A stretch of DNA of 6,956 nt from JBNKDD01 sp050288085 (GCA_050288085.1 JBNKDD010000304.1:1-6956), one strand, 5' to 3'. Shown: positions 1 through 6,172, numbered from the stretch's first letter. Notes: a model not told the origin generated them from the letters alone. A program made the numbers and translations.

Positions 1-228
1 AGGGCAGACGCGGCCATCCTATATGCTGATGGGCACTATCGGGAGGCAATTGAGAAGGCAGAAGAGGGCAAATTCGACGTGAAGAAAAAGAAGCTCTGCT
101 GGGGGGGAGAAATCTGGGTAATTGACGAACTTGATGCCTTAATCGCCAAAGCTGAACAGCAGGTTGAAGCCGAAAACAAACGCCAACAAACAATATTAGA
201 CGAAACCTACACAGCCAATCAGGCTTAG
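1..228 (+). CDS. C-terminal part of an unrecognised protein (75 residues visible)
   Basis: Frame 1 is open from the first base to a TAG at 226-228, so this is the 3' end of a gene that starts before the window. The visible piece opens with a helical stretch (AILYADGHYREAIEKAEEGK, residues 5-24) that resembles one helix-turn-helix of a tetratricopeptide-type repeat. A Lys/Trp-containing segment follows (residues 28-40), then a charged, probably coiled-coil tail rich in Glu, Ala, Gln and Lys (about 44-66). There is no membrane segment. I do not recognise the family, and the TPR resemblance rests on a single repeat. The gene converges with the minus-strand gene that ends at 313. Codon use looks typical of a real gene, but with only 75 residues the reading is provisional. 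Confidence 0.6.
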   Translation, partial: RADAAILYADGHYREAIEKAEEGKFDVKKKKLCWGGEIWVIDELDALIAKAEQQVEAENKRQQTILDETYTANQA

Positions 229-267
229 AATGAGCTTTGTTGATAGGGTTCGCTTTCCGAATCAAGT

Positions 268-310
268 AGGCAGGTACAGAGGCCAAATTAAATTGCCGGT
301 GTATCTGCCT
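268..310. terminator. Long hairpin between convergent genes, possible bidirectional terminator
   Basis: Bases 268-278 pair with 300-310 (11 bp including one G-T wobble). After a two-base mismatch, 281-283 pair with 295-297, leaving an AT-rich 11-base loop. The hairpin sits between the stop codon of the plus-strand partial gene (228) and the stop of the minus-strand gene (313-315), where a shared terminator is expected. Neither side has a good T-run, so it may stop transcription weakly, protect 3' ends, or need Rho. Confidence 0.45.
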
Positions 311-312
311 TA

Positions 313-864
313 CTATGATGCTTCCCAACTGACATGAAGCACCGTCTGCTGGCCGCCATTATCCATATTCGACACATCTTCGTCGAACCAGATCTCAAAC
401 TGTGTATCGGGCGGCAAAAAACGCCGGGCAAAACCATACAGTACACCATATTCCATATCGTCCGGCATCTTTGTGCCTTCATTTATGACCTTGTAGTGTT
501 GGTCACCCAGCTTAATTGTCGTTTTGCGGCCTACATCACCGTTCCGAAAATTGGCCTGATAATGCGCGTTCCAGCCCTCAACCATCTCTGCAAAAGTAGG
601 ATTTTTTAATTCGGGGGGCATGAGTGCCGTCTCGGCAATACTCATGCCGATAGCAACCAGATTTAATGTCTGGTTAGGCATCTTGAACAACTCACTCAGA
701 AAATCAAGAAAAACTTGCAGTGGATACCATCCGGCAGGGTTGAGGTCGTGATAACCATACTTTTTTATCAATGGGAGATATTCGGCAGACATCACGCTCT
801 TGACGATACCCATCAAGGCCGCTCCAGAAAATTCTGTACCAGGTTCACACACAAACTTCCTCAT
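313..864 (-). CDS. Conserved hypothetical protein, possibly heme-NO-binding-like
   Basis: This is a soluble 183-aa protein without signal peptide or membrane helix. The N-terminal half is helical: residues 13-30 (SGAALMGIVKSVMSAEYL) and then a segment ending in PAGWYPLQVFLDFLSELF (43-60). The C-terminal half looks like alternating strands, including TTIKLGDQHYKVINEG (115-130) and QFEIWFDEDVSNMDNGGQQTVLHVSW (155-180). A Gly-x-x-Tyr helix around residue 40, a WYP motif, and a closing strand with 'DxDxxxxDxGG..T.hHhxW' recall small DUF2378/heme-NO-binding-associated proteins I know from myxobacteria and Chloroflexi. That is a resemblance, not a proven match. His39, His101, His123 and His177 are present, but I cannot assign any as a heme ligand. 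The start is the ATG at 862-864. Its upstream region has only a weak purine-rich stretch (GGAAC), so the exact start is uncertain. It is transcribed divergently from the kinase gene. No other function is proposed. Confidence 0.75.
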   Translation of the reverse strand: MRKFVCEPGTEFSGAALMGIVKSVMSAEYLPLIKKYGYHDLNPAGWYPLQVFLDFLSELFKMPNQTLNLVAIGMSIAETALMPPELKNPTFAEMVEGWNAHYQANFRNGDVGRKTTIKLGDQHYKVINEGTKMPDDMEYGVLYGFARRFLPPDTQFEIWFDEDVSNMDNGGQQTVLHVSWEAS

Positions 865-988
865 AACATGGGTTCCGCTACATCTTAAGACAAGACAAAA
901 TCAACTGAGTGTTACCTGTAAGCGTATCTTCATCATATCGTTTTCGAATAACAACTGCCAATGTGGATCGCCGGTTTCACCTCTGTTG

Positions 989-1026
989 TATAATAGGTGC
1001 AGAAACCAACCTTTTCACACTGGGAG
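989..1026 (+). promoter_or_regulatory. Kinase gene -10 box and ribosome binding site
   Basis: A perfect TATAAT lies at 989-994. No convincing -35 hexamer is visible 16-18 bases upstream, so the promoter may be activator dependent. A GGGAG Shine-Dalgarno at 1022-1026 stands 8 bases before the ATG at 1035. Together they imply a leader of roughly 30-35 bases. They also argue against the longer reading frame that opens at 909, because that start would lie upstream of the promoter. Confidence 0.5.
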
Positions 1027-1034
1027 ACCTCACC

Positions 1035-2876
1035 ATGAAGGGGCGGCAAGTCGGTAATTATCGCATCGTTGAGCAAATCGGCATGGGCGGTATGGCAACC
1101 GTCTACAAGGCTTATGAAGCAGCAACAGATCGCTATGTAGCACTCAAAATCCTTCCCCAGATGTACACGCAGGATGATAAATTCCACAAACGCTTCGAGC
1201 GCGAGGCGCGGGCATTAGCTAAATTAGAGCATTTCCACATCCTGCCGATCTTCACCTATGGCGAAGATGAGGGGATTACCTACCTGGTCATGCGCTATAT
1301 GCCCGCCGGAACGCTGACGGACAAGATCAAAGCCGAGGGGCTGCTGAAGCTGCACAACGTCAGCCACATCCTCAAACAGATCGCCGCCGCGCTGGATTAT
1401 GCTCACCAGAACGGCGTACTTCACCGGGATGTGAAGCCCTCCAATGTACTGCTCGATGAAGAGGGCAATGCCTACCTGACCGATTTTGGGATCGCCAAGA
1501 TGGTCGAACCAACAGTCGATCTGACCGGCGGGGCCTTCCTCGGCACACCGGCTTATATGTCCCCGGAACAGTGCCAGGGCGGAGCCGATCTGACCGAAGC
1601 AACCGATCAGTATTCGCTGGGGATCGTCCTGTATGAGATGGTCACCGGGCGGACGCCCTTCCAGGCAGAAACACCCATCGCCCTGATCCACATGCAGTTG
1701 ACCGCCCCCTTACCGCCACCAAGCACATTCCGCGCCGATCTACCGGAAGCGGTAGAGAGCGTGTTATTTAAAGCGCTGGCCCGCAATCCAGAGGATCGGT
1801 TCCCCACCTGCACGGCGATGGCCGAAGCCTTTGAGCAGGCCCTGGTCGGAATCCCGGTCGATGACTATCCCACCCCAACCCAACCAGCAGGCGAACCGGT
1901 AGGTATCCAACCGGCGCATCCCGACTCGCCGACAGTTGACATGCTGCCAGGGGATCAGATCACGGCGGCGGCGAGCGCGAAACAGAGCGGCCTCCCAGTC
2001 TGGCTGTGGCCGGTGATCGCCCTGGTGGGGATCGGTGTGATTGCCGGGGCGCTGTTCTTTGGGCTGCGCGGAGATAAGGGTGATCAGACTGTAGAAGCCG
2101 CTGATAACATACCTGCGACAACGGCGGCTGAGCCAGGAGTACCTGTTTCACCGGGAGTGTCTCCGATTGGCACAGAGCGGATCGGCCTGTGCGAGTGGGA
2201 TGGTTATGGCGATGGCATCTGCATACGTGAGGAATCAGGCGGCTCCAGTCTAAAAGCGCAAATTCTGGAAGACAGTGATCTGGTCATGGGCAATCCCGGT
2301 TGGAGCTACGACGGTACACAGATCATTTTCTCGGCGGGAGCTCCCGGTGAAGACCTGGGTAAGAATACAAAGATGTACATTGTCAACCGGGACGGCAGCG
2401 GGCTGACCCAGTTGGATGGCATCGGCAACGATGTCGAACCTGATTGGGGCCCGGATGACTGGCTGGCCTTTCACAGCAACGGCAAACTGGGGATCATGAA
2501 GGTTGACGGAACCGAGAAACAATATCTCTTCGATCCCGGACAGCCTCACTGTATTTCCAATCCCCACTGGTCGCCTGATGGCGAATGGATCGTTTTCGCC
2601 GTCCCGGAGCAGTGTGGTAGTGACACCATGCCGCAGGAGCGTCAACTGTGGGTAGTCTCCCGCGATGGCAGCCAGAGTTGGATGCTGTTCACGGATACCT
2701 ACCAGACCCTTGAAGGCTACTTCTCCGAATATGATTTTGATCCAGCCGGGGGGCGGATCGCCTTTCTTGATGCAGAGTTAAACCCGATGATCATCAATAT
2801 GGCAGAGGGCAGCGAACCCCTACCGCTAACAACCTTCCCCGATTGGTGGATGGATTACGTCTATCCGCACGAGTAG
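1035..2876 (+). CDS. Transmembrane Ser/Thr protein kinase with extracytoplasmic WD40/PD40-like repeats
   Basis: This is a 613-aa Hanks-type (PknB-like) kinase that phosphorylates Ser/Thr on partner proteins in the cytoplasm. The kinase domain spans about residues 9-270. It has a Gly-rich loop IGMGGMATVYK (15-25), ATP-binding Lys38 in VALK, alpha-C Glu57 in REA, the catalytic loop HRDVKPSN (130-137, Asp132), DFG (150-152), and an activation segment ending GTPAYMSPEQ (170-179), with Asp191 in the helix that follows. All catalytic residues are present, so it should be active. A Pro/Thr-rich juxtamembrane linker (about 275-305) leads to one hydrophobic helix (322-344) followed by a basic residue. 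A second linker ends near 380. The outer domain (about 383-613) holds four PD40/TolB-like motifs: PGWSYDGTQIIFSAG (421-435), EPDWGPDDWLAFHS (468-481), NPHWSPDGEWIVFAVP (509-524) and FDPAGGRIAFLDA (568-580). It is probably a partial propeller that senses an envelope ligand. The N-terminus is set at the ATG with a Shine-Dalgarno; in-frame codons back to 909 look non-coding. The partner and ligand are not visible. Confidence 0.95.
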   Translation: MKGRQVGNYRIVEQIGMGGMATVYKAYEAATDRYVALKILPQMYTQDDKFHKRFEREARALAKLEHFHILPIFTYGEDEGITYLVMRYMPAGTLTDKIKAEGLLKLHNVSHILKQIAAALDYAHQNGVLHRDVKPSNVLLDEEGNAYLTDFGIAKMVEPTVDLTGGAFLGTPAYMSPEQCQGGADLTEATDQYSLGIVLYEMVTGRTPFQAETPIALIHMQLTAPLPPPSTFRADLPEAVESVLFKALARNPEDRFPTCTAMAEAFEQALVGIPVDDYPTPTQPAGEPVGIQPAHPDSPTVDMLPGDQITAAASAKQSGLPVWLWPVIALVGIGVIAGALFFGLRGDKGDQTVEAADNIPATTAAEPGVPVSPGVSPIGTERIGLCEWDGYGDGICIREESGGSSLKAQILEDSDLVMGNPGWSYDGTQIIFSAGAPGEDLGKNTKMYIVNRDGSGLTQLDGIGNDVEPDWGPDDWLAFHSNGKLGIMKVDGTEKQYLFDPGQPHCISNPHWSPDGEWIVFAVPEQCGSDTMPQERQLWVVSRDGSQSWMLFTDTYQTLEGYFSEYDFDPAGGRIAFLDAELNPMIINMAEGSEPLPLTTFPDWWMDYVYPHE

Positions 2877-2883
2877 CCGATAT

Positions 2884-2937
2884 TTCACCACCCTTCCCAT
2901 ACCTCTTCATAATTTCTTCACAGGTTTGCGGGATACT
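2884..2937 (+). promoter_or_regulatory. Response-regulator-type direct-repeat promoter of the small membrane protein gene (site A)
   Basis: Four TTC half-sites start at 2884 (TTCACC), 2894 (TTCCCA), 2906 (TTCATA) and 2917 (TTCACA). The last two are exactly 11 bp apart. A GATACT -10 box follows at 2932-2937, 15 bases after the start of the last half-site, with the repeat sitting where a -35 would be. This is the class II layout of PhoB/OmpR-family activators. The whole arrangement is repeated before the methyltransferase gene (6092-6145). The block begins 8 bases after the kinase stop codon, so the downstream gene has its own promoter. A GAGGAGG ribosome site follows at 2965-2971. Confidence 0.65.
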
Positions 2938-2981
2938 GAGGTCAGTGAAGCAAATCAAGCGAATGAGGAGGTATTCAACAC

Positions 2982-3383
2982 ATGTATCGTAGAAGGTTTG
3001 GTATCAGGTTTCTGGCGTTTGGACTGTTGTTCATCTGTGCAATGGCGCTGTTCCGCGCCGGGGTAGCACAGGGCTATATGATGGCCGCAGGTGGCATGGA
3101 CGGCGCAGTCGTCGGGCCGCACTACCCAATGGGGCATTTCCGCCCGGTCGGGTTTGGGTTTGCTCCGGTGATGTTCGGGATCGGGCTGATCATGTTCGGG
3201 CTGATGATGCTGGGCAAAAGGTCACATCACCATGCCTGGCGGCATCACGGCCCCGGCCCGCGTAAAGGTGGCCGCCCTTATCACTACCCCGGATGGTGGG
3301 GCTGGGATTGGTACTATGAGGAAGACGAACCATCCTCACCTGCCGACCGAGACAAAGGTGCACCATCCAAACAAAAGGTGTAA
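2982..3383 (+). CDS. Small two-helix membrane protein with His/Gly/Trp/Tyr-rich tail
   Basis: This is a 133-aa protein I do not recognise as a named family. A basic N-terminus (MYRRRFGIRF) precedes a first hydrophobic helix (about 9-27), which could be a membrane anchor or an uncleaved signal. A Met/Gly/His-containing loop (30-56) follows, then a second helix (about 57-78, FGFAPVMFGIGLIMFGLMML). By the positive-inside rule both ends face the cytoplasm. The tail begins GKRSHHHAWRHHGPGPRKGG (78-97), continues with an aromatic run YHYPGWWGWDWYYEEDE (100-116), and ends in a charged, disordered stretch. Seven histidines lie between 82 and 101, so metal or acidic-lipid binding is possible but unproven. 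The ATG at 2982 has a strong GAGGAGG site (2965-2971) 10 bases upstream. It is a single-gene unit, with its own repeat-type promoter upstream and a Rho-independent terminator downstream. The promoter suggests induction by a two-component regulator. Confidence 0.8.
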   Translation: MYRRRFGIRFLAFGLLFICAMALFRAGVAQGYMMAAGGMDGAVVGPHYPMGHFRPVGFGFAPVMFGIGLIMFGLMMLGKRSHHHAWRHHGPGPRKGGRPYHYPGWWGWDWYYEEDEPSSPADRDKGAPSKQKV

Positions 3384-3406
3384 TTTCACACCCAACATAC
3401 CCCCTG

Positions 3407-3447
3407 GGCGACCGTCCGACATAACCGGCGGTCGCCTCTCTTTTTTT
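3407..3447 (+). terminator. Rho-independent terminator after the small membrane protein gene
   Basis: GGCGACCG (3407-3414) pairs perfectly with CGGTCGCC (3429-3436). The stem can extend inward, with CCG (3416-3418) pairing to CGG (3426-3428) after a one-base bulge. A short CT stretch and a run of seven T (3441-3447) follow. It lies 24 bases after the TAA at 3381-3383 and separates that gene from the SUKH gene. Confidence 0.85.
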
Positions 3448-3450
3448 ATC

Positions 3451-3466
3451 TATATCCAGATATACT
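3451..3466 (+). promoter_or_regulatory. Candidate -10 box overlapped by a small palindrome, upstream of the SUKH gene
   Basis: TATATC (3451-3456) and GATATA (3459-3464) form a perfect 6-bp inverted repeat around CA. The right arm overlaps a TATACT hexamer (3461-3466) that could be the -10 of the next gene. No clear -35 is present, because the expected place falls on the T-run of the preceding terminator. The palindrome could be a repressor operator or a chance AT-rich pairing. The ribosome site of the gene is AGGGGG at 3500-3505. Confidence 0.3.
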
Positions 3467-3513
3467 GAAGTAAAAGTCTCGTTAGAAATAACATCCACCA
3501 GGGGGTTCTAGAT

Positions 3514-4104
3514 ATGGTTCCTTATACTGCTATCTGGAAAGAGCTTTTAATAAATGTTAGTAAGACCTCATTGAGTTCTGCTAAAGAAGAAGATTTCGAA
3601 TATTTTGGTAAAGCAGCCGCAACGATTCGTAAGACGCTCTGGTTAGGTTATAAAGGAGCAACTGAGGAACAAATCACAGATGCAGAAAAACGTCTGGGTA
3701 TACAGCTCCCACCAGATTATCGACAATTATTGGCTCTCACAAACGGTTGGCGTGGATTTAATAACTATCCACTTATGTTTGTTGATTTACTCACCATCGA
3801 GGAGATTAAATGGTTTGCAAGAGATGATCGGATAGCGACCTGGAAAAATTCTTTTAGTGTAGACCACAAGGCTAAAGGTCAGTGGTATTGGGATGTACCG
3901 GAAGATCATTTTCACTCCACACTGCTGATTGGTGAATCCGATGGCAATGAATGTATCCTGCTGAATCCCAGAGTCAAAACCTCTTACGGCGACTGGGAAG
4001 CGTGGGCATATCAATCTGGTGAGATTTATCGTGTACCGTCGCTTTGGTATCTAATGCTTGAGTCTGCTTATAATCACTTTTGGTCAACGACGACCCAGAT
4101 TTAG
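3514..4104 (+). CDS. SMI1/KNR4 (SUKH) family protein
   Basis: This is a soluble 196-aa SUKH-superfamily protein. The family signature is clear: GATEEQITDAEKRLGIQLPP (48-67) followed by DYRQLLALTNGW (68-79), the usual 'ae..lg..LP.dyr.fl...NG' element. Further on come LLIGESDGNECILLNPR (137-153) and GDWEAWAY (159-166), which match the family's later strands. Residues 1-46 are an extra N-terminal region of predicted helix. In bacteria SUKH proteins often act as immunity proteins against contact-dependent or polymorphic toxins by binding the toxin domain, though many stand alone with no known role. No toxin gene lies next to this one, so the immunity role is inference only. The ATG at 3514 has AGGGGG 8 bases upstream. 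The gene is AT-rich: bases 3541-3600 are about 32% GC by hand count, against about 63% for a comparable stretch of the kinase gene (1561-1620). This suggests later acquisition. Its stop overlaps the stop of the minus-strand gene. Confidence 0.88.
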   Translation: MVPYTAIWKELLINVSKTSLSSAKEEDFEYFGKAAATIRKTLWLGYKGATEEQITDAEKRLGIQLPPDYRQLLALTNGWRGFNNYPLMFVDLLTIEEIKWFARDDRIATWKNSFSVDHKAKGQWYWDVPEDHFHSTLLIGESDGNECILLNPRVKTSYGDWEAWAYQSGEIYRVPSLWYLMLESAYNHFWSTTTQI

Positions 4105-6008
4105 CCGTTCAACAGCCAATCAACCTGTTCGGCCAGTTCATCCGGTTCGGTGACCGGCAGTGAGCAGCGTTGATCCATGCAGGCATAGATCGCGATCTTG
4201 TCCGGCGGATAGGTGAAATCACCCAGAGCCGGTGGCCCCACCGATAGATCAAGCGGGATCACCACTTTGCCCGGCAGATAGAATTGATTGGCGGTTGCCA
4301 GGAGTTCAACCGTTGTCTGATCGCCGGGGGTGCCGACAACGACCACAGTCAGGGGATAAGCAGCAAAGTCTTCAACGGCCAACGCATAATTGGGCGAGCT
4401 GCCATCCGGAAGCACGCACAAACGCAAGGCTCCCTCGGCGATATCCCGATAGGAAGAATCGGCGGTCATCCGGTACAGGAGCGTGAACAGGTTAGCCACC
4501 GCAATGTTGTTGCCTTCACACAAGGTGGCCCGGACCCCCAATGCACCAACGGCGTCCGGGTTCTCCGGCAGATCATAGAACCCCTGATTATCCGGGTTAT
4601 AGTAGGCATCCATGATATAAGCAGCCAGTACTTCGGCCCGGTCGAGATAATCACGCTGGCCGGTCGCACTGTAAGCAGCCAGCAGAGCCAACCCAAAATA
4701 CGCCTGGTCGCCCAGTGTTGCAGGCGGACTGCTAACCAGTTTACCAGACTCATCCACGCTCAAGCTGTGCCACAATTGACCATCCGGGCCGCGTCCCTCC
4801 TCCCATATCCGGTCGAGAGCCAACAATGCCATCTCCTGATAGCGAGGCTCATCCAATACGGCTGCCGCTTTCAGCGCCGCTGCGATCATCTGTCCGTTGG
4901 CCTCAGTGTAAAAGGTCTGGTCTACGTGGGGAACACCCCATTCACGCCGGTCTTTATCGGACAGTTGGAAGTATTCTTCACCGGTTATCAGAATCTGGTG
5001 GGTGTCCGCCGCAAACAGATCGGCGTCCTGGCTGCCATAGAATCCGCCGGATGGGTCCCAGAGGAAAGTTTCGACATAATTCATGATTCCTTCAGCCGTC
5101 GCCCGGTAATCCTTATCACCGGTGGCCTGATACGCCTCTAAATAATCACCCAGCGCCTCCGCGTTATCGGCCAGCATTTTCTCATAATGGGGAGTCTGCC
5201 AGTCGGCGGAAACGGAATAGCGATACACCCCGCCCCAGACCGGGTCTACCAGGTTTTGTAATCCGGCCAGGCTGTGCAGCGCTATTTTCTCCCACTCGTC
5301 ACTATCGGTAACAGATGTGTGGCGGAAGATGAGAGCGACTGCCCCCGGAACGCGGTATTTGGGAGTCTCCCCAAACCCACCGTTAACCGGGTCATATTCG
5401 GTTTCCAGCCAGTTGAGAGTCAGCTGCATCGAATCGTCGGGAATGCCGGGAGCCGGTTCACGGCTGTTGAGCTCCGCCTGGATGGTTTGCCGGGCCTGGA
5501 TACCCTCCTCGTGAATCGTATCGGCGTTTGTGAAGTAATGAAGGCTCACTTCTTTGAGCAGCGGGACCATGTTCTCCGGTGGGACATAAGTTCCCCCGGC
5601 GATGACATCCCCTTCAGGCGTGAGGAAAGCGGTCGTCGGCCAACCGCCCATCAGGTAGCGAGATTGGATGTCAGGCCGTTGGTCGGTATCCACCCGGATG
5701 GCGATGAACTGGGAATTAATCAGCTCGATCACTTCCGGGTCGCTGTAGGTCGTTTCGTCCATTACATGACACCAATGACACCAGACAGCGGTCAGGTCAA
5801 GTAAGATCGGCTTACTCTCGGCTTTAGCCAGGGCAAAGGTATCCGGCTCCCAGTCATGCCAGATGATCCGCTCCGTTGACGATTCGGTGAACGGCGTGGG
5901 TGGTGGTGTAGGTGTGGGTGTGGGTGTGGCAGGTACAGCACTTTTACCCCCACAGCCGATCAGCAGCAGGGCAGCAGCCGCCAGGATAACCGGATAGACA
6001 CGCTTCAT
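4101..6008 (-). CDS. Thioredoxin-domain lipoprotein of the YyaL/SPATA20 (DUF255) family
   Basis: This is a 635-aa exported lipoprotein. Residues 1-19 form a signal peptide ending in the lipobox LLIGC, with Cys19 as the lipidation site, followed by a Thr-Pro spacer (about 27-40). The thioredoxin-like domain (about 45-170) has a CHWC redox motif (Cys77, Cys80) in AVWCHWCHVM, an RPDI element (111-114) and the cis-Pro loop GGWPTTAFLTPEG (121-133; Pro124). The rest (about 190-635) is the helical (alpha/alpha)-toroid typical of the family. Its landmarks are GGFGETPKY (210-218), HYEKML (274-279), SQDAD (326-330), GDQAYFGLALL (433-443) and the C-terminal pair Cys610/Cys615 in CMDQRCSLP. The length is close to normal for the family, whose reaction is not settled; it may couple a disulfide or redox function to a sugar-binding toroid. 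The start is the ATG at 6006-6008, with GAGGGAG 8 bases upstream; a TTG seven codons earlier (6029) lies before this site and would spoil the signal peptide. It is divergent from the methyltransferase gene. Confidence 0.92.
   Translation of the reverse strand: MKRVYPVILAAAALLLIGCGGKSAVPATPTPTPTPPPTPFTESSTERIIWHDWEPDTFALAKAESKPILLDLTAVWCHWCHVMDETTYSDPEVIELINSQFIAIRVDTDQRPDIQSRYLMGGWPTTAFLTPEGDVIAGGTYVPPENMVPLLKEVSLHYFTNADTIHEEGIQARQTIQAELNSREPAPGIPDDSMQLTLNWLETEYDPVNGGFGETPKYRVPGAVALIFRHTSVTDSDEWEKIALHSLAGLQNLVDPVWGGVYRYSVSADWQTPHYEKMLADNAEALGDYLEAYQATGDKDYRATAEGIMNYVETFLWDPSGGFYGSQDADLFAADTHQILITGEEYFQLSDKDRREWGVPHVDQTFYTEANGQMIAAALKAAAVLDEPRYQEMALLALDRIWEEGRGPDGQLWHSLSVDESGKLVSSPPATLGDQAYFGLALLAAYSATGQRDYLDRAEVLAAYIMDAYYNPDNQGFYDLPENPDAVGALGVRATLCEGNNIAVANLFTLLYRMTADSSYRDIAEGALRLCVLPDGSSPNYALAVEDFAAYPLTVVVVGTPGDQTTVELLATANQFYLPGKVVIPLDLSVGPPALGDFTYPPDKIAIYACMDQRCSLPVTEPDELAEQVDWLLNG
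5905..5928 (-). repeat. Hexamer tandem repeat encoding the Thr-Pro linker
   Basis: Four back-to-back 6-base units (GGTGTA once, then GGTGTG three times on the plus strand) encode alternating Thr and Pro in the spacer after the lipobox cysteine of the lipoprotein. Such tracts gain or lose units by slippage without breaking frame, so the linker length may vary between strains. Confidence 0.75.
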
Positions 6009-6016
6009 TTGAATGA

Positions 6017-6023
6017 CTCCCTC
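6017..6023 (-). promoter_or_regulatory. Ribosome binding site that fixes the lipoprotein start
   Basis: GAGGGAG on the minus strand ends 8 bases before the ATG at 6008. It lies inside the longer reading frame that would start at TTG 6029, so the shorter product, beginning MKRVYPVIL and ending in a lipobox, is preferred. Confidence 0.8.
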
Positions 6024-6091
6024 GTGCAATTTAAGAGATGGCGATGTTACTTATTGATGGTATCGGTGGGTGCGATCTTACTTACAGCAAA

Positions 6092-6145
6092 TTCAATGAC
6101 TTTCTATCCAATCTTCACAACTTTTTCACAGAGTTAAGGGATAAT
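6092..6145 (+). promoter_or_regulatory. Response-regulator-type direct-repeat promoter of the methyltransferase gene (site B)
   Basis: TTC half-sites start at 6092 (TTCAAT), 6102 (TTCTAT), 6114 (TTCACA) and 6125 (TTCACA). The steps of 10, 12 and 11 bases are identical to site A. The last two are perfect copies 11 bp apart. GATAAT at 6140-6145 begins 15 bases after the start of the final half-site, again as in site A. The array also lies about 85 bases upstream of the lipoprotein start on the other strand, so a bound regulator could affect both directions. No clear sigma-70 promoter for the minus-strand gene was found here. Confidence 0.68.
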
Positions 6146-6172
6146 GAGAATAGGAAAGTGGGAACAAACAGT

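Noticed and set aside
909..1034. N-terminal extension of 42 residues on the kinase reading frame
   Set aside because: It would start upstream of the TATAAT box at 989-994. It has no ribosome site and no family similarity, and the kinase domain begins just after the ATG at 1035, which has a good GGGAG.
1224..1691. 155-aa minus-strand open frame inside the kinase gene
   Set aside because: The plus strand encodes every kinase motif here, so the minus frame is a composition artefact.
4284..5141. 285-aa plus-strand open frame
   Set aside because: It lies wholly antisense to the well-supported DUF255 lipoprotein gene, has no recognisable domain, and reflects the codon structure of the other strand.
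5274..5804. 176-aa plus-strand open frame
   Set aside because: It is antisense to the thioredoxin domain coding region, shows no family features and no ribosome site, and is a shadow frame.
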